Assembly: GCF_014202335.1 (NCBI RefSeq)
Contig: NZ_JACHGP010000009.1
Location: forward strand, 186,001-250,000
Origin: Mycobacterium sp. AZCC_0083
GTDB taxonomy: Bacteria > Actinomycetota > Actinomycetes > Mycobacteriales > Mycobacteriaceae
Length of the DNA: 64,000 bases
Direction: 5' to 3'
The stretch's first letter is position 1, and the number at the start of each line of letters is the position of its first letter. Below the pieces are notes generated by a model that was not told the origin of the DNA, made no database searches, and saw only the letters and a program-made list of their open reading frames with translations. Made by a program: the position numbers and the translations under genes. Shown piece by piece: positions 16,661-24,148 of this stretch.

Positions 16661-18168
16661 CGCGCGGCCCCCGGCTGCCGGAAGCTCAACGCTGTGGTGA
16701 CGTCGTCGCGGTTCGGCGACGACCGACCACCGAGATCGCTCAGACTCCACGCAACGCGCAGAGTGCGATCGAGTCCCCTGATGCTCAACAGACCGCGATC
16801 CAGTGCGGTGGTCAAGGGCGCCATCACCGACAGCTCGGGTCTGAACTTGCGGCGGAGCAGGACGCCGCTCACCTCCGCATTGGTCCGGAAGCCGTGCGGT
16901 GCCCAACGTTCCGCGGCGGACTGTCGTGCGGCTGCCACGCGGGCGCGAACGGTAGCCGTCGACTCACCGTGTTCGCCGCCCATGGTGCTGGACCGAATCG
17001 GATCCATCTGTACGCGCAGGTCCACCCGATCGAGCAGCGGACCCGACAGCTTCCCGAGGTACTTGCGCTTGACCGCTGCCGGGCACATGCAGTCGCGGGG
17101 ATCGGCGGGCGCACAGGGACAGGGGTTCGCGGCGAGGATCAGTTGAAACCGCGCCGGGTAACACGCGACTCCGTCGCGGCGCGCGATGCGAATCTCACCG
17201 TCCTCCAATGGAGTCCGCAGCGCTTCGAGGGCACTCACTCCGAACTCGGCGCATTCGTCGAGGAACAGCACCCCGCGGTGGGCGCGGCTGACCGCTCCTG
17301 GCCGGGCCATGCCCATGCCTCCGCCGACCAAGGCCGCCACACTCGCCGTGTGATGCGGTGCCACCAACGGTGGCCGGGTGATGAGCGGTGAGTCCTTGGA
17401 GAGCAGCCCAGCCACCGAATGGATGGCCGTGACTTCCAGCGCTTCGTCATGCGTCAACGGAGGCAGCAGGCCCGGAAGTCGTTGGGCCAGCATGGTCTTG
17501 CCGATGCCGGGCGGGCCAGTCAGCATCAGGTGATGCGCGCCTGCGGCGGCGACCTCGACGGCGTACCTTGCTCGCGTCTGCCCGACGACGTCGGCGAGTT
17601 CGGCGACCGCCTCCGGATCGACCGGCGTGGTGTCGGTTTCGTGATCCAGCGATGCCTTGCCCTCGAGCCATTGTTGGAGCTGGCCCAGTGTGCTCGCACC
17701 CAACACCTCGATACCTTCAACCAGGCTCGCCTCGGCCAGGTTGTCGATCGGCACGACCACCGCGGGCCAGCCCTCCCGCTTGGCGGCGAGCACGGCGGGC
17801 AGCACGCCCTTGACAGGTCGCACCCGCCCGTCGAGCGCAAGTTCGCCTAGCAGTACGGTCTTCTCGAGTCGCGGCCAGGACTTCTTTAGGTCCGCCGACA
17901 ACACGGACAGCGCCAGCGCCAAGTCGTACACGGACCCGACCTTGGGCAGCGTTGCCGGCGACAACGCGAGCGTCAGCCGCGCCATCGGCCAGCTGTTGCC
18001 ACAGTTGGTGATAGCCGCACGCACCCGGTCCCGCGACTCCTGCTGCGCCGCGTCCGGCAGCCCGACCAGGTGCACACCCGGAAGCCCCGAGGTGATGTCG
18101 GCTTCGATCTCGACCAAATCGGCATCCAACCCGCGCACGGCCACCGAGAACGCCCGGCCCAACGCCAT
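16657..18168 (-). CDS. comM: Mg-chelatase-like AAA+ ATPase ComM/YifB
   Basis: A 503-residue ComM, a hexameric helicase that promotes branch migration during integration of donor DNA in transformable bacteria. The N-terminal Lon-like domain begins LGRAFSVAVRGLDADLVEIE. Walker A is GPPGIGKTMLAQ, Walker B is LFLDECAEF, and the Cys cluster CPCAPADPRDCMC is the typical zinc motif. It starts at the ATG at 18166-18168, overlapping the yraN stop, and overlaps dprA downstream. Confidence 0.95.
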   Translation of the reverse strand: MALGRAFSVAVRGLDADLVEIEADITSGLPGVHLVGLPDAAQQESRDRVRAAITNCGNSWPMARLTLALSPATLPKVGSVYDLALALSVLSADLKKSWPRLEKTVLLGELALDGRVRPVKGVLPAVLAAKREGWPAVVVPIDNLAEASLVEGIEVLGASTLGQLQQWLEGKASLDHETDTTPVDPEAVAELADVVGQTRARYAVEVAAAGAHHLMLTGPPGIGKTMLAQRLPGLLPPLTHDEALEVTAIHSVAGLLSKDSPLITRPPLVAPHHTASVAALVGGGMGMARPGAVSRAHRGVLFLDECAEFGVSALEALRTPLEDGEIRIARRDGVACYPARFQLILAANPCPCAPADPRDCMCPAAVKRKYLGKLSGPLLDRVDLRVQMDPIRSSTMGGEHGESTATVRARVAAARQSAAERWAPHGFRTNAEVSGVLLRRKFRPELSVMAPLTTALDRGLLSIRGLDRTLRVAWSLSDLGGRSSPNRDDVTTALSFRQPGAAR

Positions 18169-18539
18169 CACCCCACCCCCTGCAAGTGAGTGAGCTCCGG
18201 CGTCCGCTGCTGCCCAATGCGCACGCCCACGACGTCGATGCGCACCTGCGCCCAGGTGCCGTCCTGACCGGCCAGCCACAACCCCGCCAGCCGACGCAGC
18301 CGGCGCACCTTGTCAGGCGTCACCGCCTGTGCGACCCCGCCAAACTGATCGCTAGTACGCGTCTTGACCTCCACGAACACCACGACACCGCCAGGCTCGG
18401 CGGCGATCACGTCCAGCTCGCCGTAGCGGCACCGCCAGTTGCGCGCCAGCACGCGCCACCCCAACGACGTCAGATGATCGACCGCCAGCTGCTCACCGAG
18501 CGCCCCGATCTGAGCGCGGCTCACCACGTTCTCCGTCAT
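18168..18539 (-). CDS. yraN: YraN/UPF0102 nuclease-fold protein
   Basis: A 123-residue PD-(D/E)xK-fold protein. The active-site pattern is visible as GELDVIA followed by VVFVEVKTR, with Arg-Asn-Trp just before. The biochemical role is unproven, but it is almost always next to comM and dprA, as here. The ATG at 18537-18539 is chosen by alignment to the family start (RAQIGALGEQLAVDHLTSLG). It is the first gene of the three-gene operon and is divergent from the lipoprotein-like gene. Confidence 0.92.
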   Translation of the reverse strand: MTENVVSRAQIGALGEQLAVDHLTSLGWRVLARNWRCRYGELDVIAAEPGGVVVFVEVKTRTSDQFGGVAQAVTPDKVRRLRRLAGLWLAGQDGTWAQVRIDVVGVRIGQQRTPELTHLQGVG

Positions 18540-18666
18540 GGCCACAGCGTCCCCAGTGGGACGGACAACGCCCCGACGGCAAGGACGACGCGGGCACCCA
18601 GACCCGGCGGTTGTGCACAGTCGGCAGTTCATCCACAGCCTCGGTATCCGCTGGAGGCGGCATGCA

Positions 18667-19323
18667 ATGATGGGCCAGATGCACTCCCGAGTTCCCGACA
18701 CGCGAGAAGGCTTCCGCTGCAACAGCGGTCGGTTGGGAGTGGCGATTCTGGCCGCGGCCACCGCTGCGACGATCAGCACCGGCTGTTCGTCCGGCACTAT
18801 CGTGAACACCGACGATGCGACAACGCCCGCACCGCCCACCGTGACTGCTGCGCCGTCGCCGTCGAAACCCCCAAGCAACGAGCACCTGGCGAACGCCTTC
18901 GACTACGCCGCGCACGGAGCAGACGGCGAAACGGGCTACTACTTCACCAGCCCGAGCAAGCGATGGGTGTGTGCGATCTTCCCGCGCAAGACGGCGGGCT
19001 GCCAGTCCTCGACCGGATCCGCCATCGCCATCAAGGGCGCCCCCACCAGCGTGCCCGGCCCGCAGGCCGTCGACACCGCGCCGAATGCCATCGAGGTCGA
19101 CGGCGCTGTCGACGCTCGGTTCGCGTCGCTCGATCCTCCGGGGTATGCCCTGGTTCCCGGTCCTGCGACCGTTCTCCCCTTCGGCGAGGTGTTGGCTGTC
19201 GCAGCATTCCGCTGCAACGTTCAGGAAGCCTCGGGAATCTCCTGCATGAGCGAGAAGACCGGCAAGGGCTTCACGTTCAGCGCAGACGGTTACGCGTTCC
19301 AGTACACCGACCTACCCGGGTAA
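18667..19323 (+). CDS. Putative exported or lipid-anchored protein, unknown function
   Basis: About 218 residues. After a basic N-terminus, a hydrophobic stretch (RLGVAILAAATAATISTGCS) could be a lipoprotein signal. The lipobox STGC is weak because the -3 residue is Ser. A Thr/Pro/Ser-rich linker of about 30 residues follows. The globular part contains spaced cysteines (WVCAIF, TAGCQS, FRCNVQ, ISCMSE) that could form two disulfides outside the membrane. I do not recognise a domain. ATGs at 18667, 18670 and 18679 are all possible starts. The upstream start codon that overlaps yraN is unlikely. Confidence 0.7.
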   Translation: MMGQMHSRVPDTREGFRCNSGRLGVAILAAATAATISTGCSSGTIVNTDDATTPAPPTVTAAPSPSKPPSNEHLANAFDYAAHGADGETGYYFTSPSKRWVCAIFPRKTAGCQSSTGSAIAIKGAPTSVPGPQAVDTAPNAIEVDGAVDARFASLDPPGYALVPGPATVLPFGEVLAVAAFRCNVQEASGISCMSEKTGKGFTFSADGYAFQYTDLPG

Positions 19324-19344
19324 CGGCTGCGGAGAAGGTCCGCG

Positions 19345-20406
19345 CTAGGCGGGCACGGCGATGCCCTGGCTCGGAAACATGGGCGGGCTGAGGCGCGCGA
19401 AACCTTCCTGCCGGTAGTACGGAAAGTACGGATACGGGGCTTCGCGATGGCTCACCGCGTCGAGACGCGCGACCTGATCGTCACTCAGCGCCCAGCCCAC
19501 CGCGCCGAGGTTCTCGGACAGCTGCGTGGCATCGCGCGCCCCGATGATCACCGACGACACCGTCGGACGCCGCAGCAACCAGTTGAGCGCGACCTGCGGA
19601 ACCGTCCGGCCCGTCTCGTCGGCGATCGCGCTGAGTTCGTCGACGACGTCGAAGAGCAGCGAGTCATCCACGGGCGGACCGGCATCCGCCGTCACGTGCA
19701 GCCTGCTTCGTTCGGGAAGCGGTGTCCCACGGCGGATCCGGCCCGTCAGGCGTCCCCATCCCAGCGGGCTCCAGACCAGGGCGCCGACACCCTGATCCAG
19801 GCCGAGCGGCATCAGTTCCCATTCGTAGTCCCGCCCGATCAGCGAGTAGTACACCTGGTGAGCGACATAGCGCGGGCGATGAGCGGCGACGGCAGTCGAG
19901 AGCGACTTCATCAGCTGCCACCCCGAGAAGTTGGACACGCCCGTGTACCGAATCTTGCCCTGCGCGACGAGCACGTCGAGCGTCTCGAGGACCTCGTCGA
20001 TCGGGGTGTGCGCGTCGTAGGCGTGCAGCTGAAACAGGTCGATGCGGTCGGTCTGCAGTCGACGCAGCGCCTTCTCGACCGCAGCGATCAGACGCGGCCG
20101 CGACGTTCCCGCATCCCCCGGCCCCTCGCCGACCGGCAGCGCCGCCTTCGTCGAGATCAGCACCTGATCACGCCTGCCCACCAGGGCAGCTCCGAGCACC
20201 TCCTCTGAGGCGCCGTCGGAGTAGACATCCGCGGTGTCGAACAGCGTGACACCGCCGTCCATGCAGATGTCGATGATCCGCCGCGCTTCGTGGACGTCGG
20301 TGTTGCCCCACGCGCCGAAGAAATCGCCCGCCCCGCCGAACGTCGCTGCGCCGAAACTCAATTCAGACACGACCAGACCAGAGGTGCCAACCCGCCGATA
20401 TTCCAT
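19345..20406 (-). CDS. Aldo/keto reductase
   Basis: A 353-residue NADPH-dependent carbonyl reductase. The catalytic tetrad is visible as Asp and Tyr in LFDTADVYSDG, Lys in ISTKAALP and His in FQLHAYD. The C-terminal cofactor site reads VSSVIIGARDATQLSENL. It belongs to the YajO/IolS-like branch. ATG 20404-20406 is chosen because AAGGAG lies six bases before it. The GTG two codons upstream has no such site. It is divergent from a TetR gene 88 bases away and is that regulator's likely target. Confidence 0.88.
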   Translation of the reverse strand: MEYRRVGTSGLVVSELSFGAATFGGAGDFFGAWGNTDVHEARRIIDICMDGGVTLFDTADVYSDGASEEVLGAALVGRRDQVLISTKAALPVGEGPGDAGTSRPRLIAAVEKALRRLQTDRIDLFQLHAYDAHTPIDEVLETLDVLVAQGKIRYTGVSNFSGWQLMKSLSTAVAAHRPRYVAHQVYYSLIGRDYEWELMPLGLDQGVGALVWSPLGWGRLTGRIRRGTPLPERSRLHVTADAGPPVDDSLLFDVVDELSAIADETGRTVPQVALNWLLRRPTVSSVIIGARDATQLSENLGAVGWALSDDQVARLDAVSHREAPYPYFPYYRQEGFARLSPPMFPSQGIAVPA

Positions 20407-20494
20407 CGCCACTCCTTAACAAGACTATCTTCCCGATAACAAACGTAGCACGCGAGATTCACTAATGAAACCCTAGTCCCGTTATGATGTTCGA
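20407..20494. promoter_or_regulatory. Divergent promoter region, aldo/keto reductase and TetR
   Basis: An AT-richer 88-base region. TATGAT (20483-20488) lies seven bases before the TetR GTG at 20495, predicting a leaderless TetR message. A short inverted repeat, TATC-TTCCC-GATA (20426-20438), close to the reductase start is a possible TetR operator. The arms are only four bases, so this is weak. Confidence 0.4.
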
Positions 20495-21091
20495 GTGCCA
20501 GCATCGACCAGGCCGGGCGGACGAACGGCGGCCGTCCGTGACGCTGTGCTTCGGGCTGCGGCCGACCTTCTCATTGAGGACGGCCTGGAGGGCATCGAAT
20601 TGACCGCCGTCGCGCAACGGGCCGGGGTCGGCAAGTCGACCGTCTACCGCAGATGGGGTTCGGTGCCCGGCCTGGTGGCCGATCTTCTGGTCGACATGGC
20701 GGACACGTCGTCGCCCCGACCATCCACCGGAGCGCTCCGGACCGACCTGTTGGCCCAGGCGAAGCTCGTCCGACGCACCTTGACCGACGGGCGGCAGGGC
20801 CGCTTGTTCAAGGCGATCATCGCCGCGGCCACGTGTGACCCGGTCACCGCGAACGCGCTGGCCGACTTCTACCGCAACCGCATCGACGAAGTGTCACCCG
20901 TCGTGGTCGACGCCGTCGCGCGAGGCGAGGCACCACAGGGCACCGACCCGGCCGAGGTCATCCGCCAGTTGTCGGCGCCGCTCTACTACCGGTTCCTCAC
21001 CGATATGCGTCCACTGACGACTGCCGATGCCGAACGGGCGGTGGCCGTCACGATGGCGGCGGTCGACGCCGGCGTCTTCGTCAAGGGTTAG
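20495..21091 (+). CDS. TetR-family transcriptional regulator
   Basis: A 198-residue repressor-type regulator. The N-terminal DNA-binding domain spans about residues 12-60 with the helix-turn-helix LTAVAQRAGVGKSTVYRRWG. The C-terminal part resembles the TetR_C domain found with alcohol or carbonyl-responsive regulators. The GTG start coincides with the predicted transcription start. It is divergent from the aldo/keto reductase, a classic regulator-target pair. The stop overlaps the convergent heme-binding-protein gene by four bases. Confidence 0.87.
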   Translation: MPASTRPGGRTAAVRDAVLRAAADLLIEDGLEGIELTAVAQRAGVGKSTVYRRWGSVPGLVADLLVDMADTSSPRPSTGALRTDLLAQAKLVRRTLTDGRQGRLFKAIIAAATCDPVTANALADFYRNRIDEVSPVVVDAVARGEAPQGTDPAEVIRQLSAPLYYRFLTDMRPLTTADAERAVAVTMAAVDAGVFVKG

Positions 21092-21480
21092 CTGATCTCT
21101 TCGAACAGCAGCGCGAGCTGACTCGGGGACACCGAGATGCCGCACTGGTTCTTCAGATCGGACAGTGGACGCGCGATGTCCTGCAGGTCGAGGAACTCAC
21201 CGGGGTGGCCGGTGAAGTAGCCCCGCACCGACGACCGCGCCTCCTCCGGCGACTGCGTGCCCGCCGCAGTCAGCACGTCGTTGGCACCGGGGTGCGCGTC
21301 CAGGTACGCCCCCGCCGCACTCAACACGCCGCTGGCAGTGGTGGACAGTCCGCTGGCCGAGCACGCGGGCGCGGCGCCTGCCGTCGGCACCGCAACGGTG
21401 CCTGCGACGACGGCTCCCAGCGCGGCGGCCGCGAACGTACTGGCCAGGCCTCGGCGGACGAACGTGTTGATCAGTGTCAT
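21088..21480 (-). CDS. Secreted hemophore-type heme-binding protein (MHB family)
   Basis: A 130-residue exported protein. Residues 1-37 are a signal peptide (AAAALGAVVAGTVAVPTAGA, cleavage near AGA-AP). The mature part is helical with two cysteines (Cys40, Cys113) that can form a disulfide. Its segments AYLDAHPGANDVLTAAGTQS and RGYFTGHPGEFLDLQDIARP resemble the mycobacterial haemophore family that includes Rv0203. A role in binding extracellular heme is inferred. The ATG at 21478-21480 follows GAGGGGAAG. Confidence 0.68.
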   Translation of the reverse strand: MTLINTFVRRGLASTFAAAALGAVVAGTVAVPTAGAAPACSASGLSTTASGVLSAAGAYLDAHPGANDVLTAAGTQSPEEARSSVRGYFTGHPGEFLDLQDIARPLSDLKNQCGISVSPSQLALLFEEIS

Positions 21481-21716
21481 TGCGTGCTTCCCCTCGGATT
21501 GCCCCGGCAGCCACAGCCGAGGTACCGGAATCATTGCAGGGCCGGTGGCGCGGTGTGCGCCGTTCGGGCAAACCGGGCGTGTCGTCGAGAAGCGGTGGCG
21601 ATCGGCCGCACATCGGCCGACCAACGGACACAACCTGTTTCGCTGACGTCGTTTGTCGGTCCCCCGCGCTAACGTCACCACACGCCAGCCACCAACGTCA
21701 CCAAGAGGACAGATTC

Positions 21717-22034
21717 ATGCGCATTCCGATTCGCCACGGCGAGGTCCTGCTGCTCCCCGTCAACTCCACCCCGGTGGGGAGCTCGGAGCGGGTCACCAGC
21801 TGCGTCGTCGGCGAAAGCGAGTCCGGCCATGACCCCGTGCTCGACGGCGACCGCGAGTTCGCCAGGATCGTGGACGCCAAGGGCACGCTGTACGTCGACC
21901 TCGACGAGCCGACCCGGCTCTGGTACCTGAGGGATCACGACCAGCGCCGGGAACGCGAACTGGAAGTGGCCGCGGGGGTGTGGCGGGTGGTGCGAAGGAC
22001 TGCGCCCGAAGTACGCGAAGTACAAGCGAGCTGA
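21717..22034 (+). CDS. Small conserved protein, unknown function
   Basis: A 105-residue, mostly beta protein. It opens RIPIRHGEVLLLPVNSTP and later has GESESGHDPVL, LYVDLDEPTRLWYL and AAGVWRVVRRTAPEV. The layout (GDVLLxPV, then GE-x-x-GH, then a GxYRVVRQ-like end) recalls a widespread family of small uncharacterised proteins, but I cannot give it a function. The ATG at 21717 is preceded by AAGAGGAC. It is monocistronic, with the divergent heme-binding gene before it and a convergent operon after it. Confidence 0.72.
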   Translation: MRIPIRHGEVLLLPVNSTPVGSSERVTSCVVGESESGHDPVLDGDREFARIVDAKGTLYVDLDEPTRLWYLRDHDQRRERELEVAAGVWRVVRRTAPEVREVQAS

Positions 22035-22049
22035 TCAGGCCGACGCGGG

Positions 22050-22895
22050 TCAGCTCGGCGGCTGCTCCCGCTCCGCGATGAGACCCTCCTGCACCAGCGT
22101 GGCGGCGATGGCACCGTCGGCCCCGACAAGGCTGCCGGTGATCACGCCGCGCCCGCGCGCTGCCGCAGGTGAACGTGACTCCAGCAGATTCCACTGGTCC
22201 GCCCGGACCGGCCGGTGGAACCAGATGGACGAGTCCGTCGTGCCGCTGCGGTGCGTGCGTCCCTTCATCGAATGGCCGTGCACCTGCAGCGCCGGGTCGA
22301 TCATGTACACGTCGTTGACGTAGGCCGCGATGATGGTGTGCAGCAGCGGATCGTCGGGTAGGGGCACCGTCACCCGCCACCAGAGCCGCCGGACGAACTC
22401 ATCACCCGCACCTTCGTCGTCGATGCGAATGTCGATCTCGTCCAACGGCATCGACGGTGCGGGACCTGCGGGACCGGTCCGCGGCAGTGTCTCGGGGTCA
22501 CCTGGAAGCGACGCCCGCCTGCCGTGCTCTGGTCCGGCGAGGGGTGTGGAGAACGAGACGGTGGCGGTCGTCAACAGGCGGCCGTCCTGTCGGGCGTCGA
22601 CCCGTCTGCCGGCGGCGGTACGCCCGTCGAACACCCGCGCCACCGTGTACTCGACCGGATTGCCCGCCTCTCCCCCACGCAGGAACTGCAGATGCATGTT
22701 GGTGGGCGACTTCACGGCATCGACGGTCCGGCAGGCTGCGGCCAGGCTCTGCCCCATGAACTGGCCGCCGAACGAACGCTTGCCCTCGGGGCCGCTGGCG
22801 GGGCCCAGCCAAACATCGCGGGTCATCTGCTCTTCGCGCGAGCGCTCATCGCCGGTCCCGGCTCGCACGTCGAGCAGGTCGAGAAGCGCGCTCAT
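22050..22895 (-). CDS. Acyl-CoA thioesterase II-like double hot-dog protein
   Basis: A 281-residue TesB-type enzyme that hydrolyses acyl-CoA to free acid and CoA. The N-terminal hot dog has SFGGQFMGQSLAAACRTV and HLQFLRGGEAGNPVEYTVAR. The C-terminal one has IDPALQVHGHSMKGR followed by SSIWFHRPVRADQWNLLES, the DSSIWFHR-type catalytic region. The ATG at 22893-22895 overlaps the stop of the upstream CoA-transferase gene (ATGA). It is the last gene of the six-gene operon that starts at the SDR gene near 28.9 kb. Confidence 0.87.
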   Translation of the reverse strand: MSALLDLLDVRAGTGDERSREEQMTRDVWLGPASGPEGKRSFGGQFMGQSLAAACRTVDAVKSPTNMHLQFLRGGEAGNPVEYTVARVFDGRTAAGRRVDARQDGRLLTTATVSFSTPLAGPEHGRRASLPGDPETLPRTGPAGPAPSMPLDEIDIRIDDEGAGDEFVRRLWWRVTVPLPDDPLLHTIIAAYVNDVYMIDPALQVHGHSMKGRTHRSGTTDSSIWFHRPVRADQWNLLESRSPAAARGRGVITGSLVGADGAIAATLVQEGLIAEREQPPS

Positions 22896-24097
22896 GCGAC
22901 CGTGCCCGCCGCGACCAGCCGGTCGATCTCGTCGGCGGTCAAACCCAACCGGTCGCTGAGCACCGCGGCGGTGTGATCGCCGAGCGCCGGTGCGGCGACG
23001 GCAGGCGGATAGACACCGCCGATCGACACCGGAAGGCCGGGCGCGAGGTAGTGACCGACACGGGGCTGATCCAGCTCGGTGAAGAGCGGGTTGGCGGTGA
23101 CCTTGTCGTCGGTGACGACGTCGGCGAAGGTGCGGTAGCGCTCCCACAAGATCGAGCTCGCCGACAACGCGGCGGCCACCTCGTCGCTGGTGTGTTCGGT
23201 GAACCATAGGGTGAACAGCCCGGTGAGCGCATCGCGGTGCCGGTACCGGTCGCCCTCGTCGGTGAAGTCGGCGCCGAGCGCCTCCCCAAGCGCAGCAACG
23301 GCTTTCGTGGTTCCCGTGATCTCGGTCAGGTCGCGGAAGTGCCGTCCGGTGAGTGCGACGATCATGAACGATGCCCCGTCGCCACTGGTGAACTGCTGAC
23401 CGTATTGGCCGAAGATCGAGTTCCCGATCCGCTCCCGCGGCGTGCCGTTGATCATCACCTCGGTCAGGAAGCTGAGGTTGCCCGCGGTGGCGAGCGCGAC
23501 GTTCTCCAGCGGGATGCCGATCCGTCCGCCCTCGCCGGTGGCGTCGCGATGCCGCAGGGCCGCAGTAACCGCCAGCGCCACGTAGAGGCCGCATGAGACG
23601 TCCCAGGCGGGCAGGACGTGGTTGACCGGGGCGTCGAGTCCGACCGGCCCCGTCACCTGCGGGAAGCCGATGCCTGCGTTGACGGTGTAGTCGACCCCGG
23701 TGCCGCCGTCGGCGCGGCCGGATACCTCGACGTGGATCAGGTCGGGCCGCACGCGAACCAACGTGTCGTACGAATGCCATTGGCGTCCGGCCACGTTGGT
23801 GATCAGGACCCCGCTGTCGGCGATCAGACGCTGAATGAGGTCCTGCCCGTCGGGTGAACGGACGTCGACGGCGACGGACTGCTTGCCCTTGTTGAGCCCG
23901 GCCCAGTAGATACTGTCGCCGTCCTGCGTCACCGGCCAGCGGTGATAGTCGGCGGCGCCACCAACGGGGTCGACTCGGACGACCTCGGCACCGAGCTGCG
24001 CCAGCGTCATCCCGGCAAGGGGCACGGCAACGAAGCTGGAGATCTCGATGATCCGCACCCCGGCCAGGGGCCGCGTCGCATCCGGTGTTTCCGTCAT
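22892..24097 (-). CDS. Class III CoA-transferase (CaiB/BaiF family)
   Basis: A 401-residue CoA-transferase or acyl-CoA racemase. The N-terminus PLAGVRIIEISSFVAVPLAG and the segment LAQLGAEVVRVDPVGGAADY are diagnostic, as is LNKGKQSVAVDVRSPDGQDL. The active-site Asp region is probably HVEVSGRADGGTGVDYTVNA. Co-translation with a thioesterase suggests it forms a CoA ester that the next enzyme hydrolyses, or that the pair balances CoA. The substrate is unknown. It starts 51 bases after the E1 gene stops. Confidence 0.88.
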   Translation of the reverse strand: MTETPDATRPLAGVRIIEISSFVAVPLAGMTLAQLGAEVVRVDPVGGAADYHRWPVTQDGDSIYWAGLNKGKQSVAVDVRSPDGQDLIQRLIADSGVLITNVAGRQWHSYDTLVRVRPDLIHVEVSGRADGGTGVDYTVNAGIGFPQVTGPVGLDAPVNHVLPAWDVSCGLYVALAVTAALRHRDATGEGGRIGIPLENVALATAGNLSFLTEVMINGTPRERIGNSIFGQYGQQFTSGDGASFMIVALTGRHFRDLTEITGTTKAVAALGEALGADFTDEGDRYRHRDALTGLFTLWFTEHTSDEVAAALSASSILWERYRTFADVVTDDKVTANPLFTELDQPRVGHYLAPGLPVSIGGVYPPAVAAPALGDHTAAVLSDRLGLTADEIDRLVAAGTVA

Positions 24098-24148
24098 GCA
24101 CTCAAGCTATCAAGCCTGTTTGTGGGGCCACGAGCTCCCGCAGTGCCA

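Noticed and set aside
22896..24101. Long frame antisense-shifted through the CoA-transferase gene, joined to the thioesterase frame
   Set aside because: Its sequence is Arg-rich and without domain features, as expected for an out-of-frame reading of GC-rich coding DNA. The overlapping CaiB frame is clearly the real gene.
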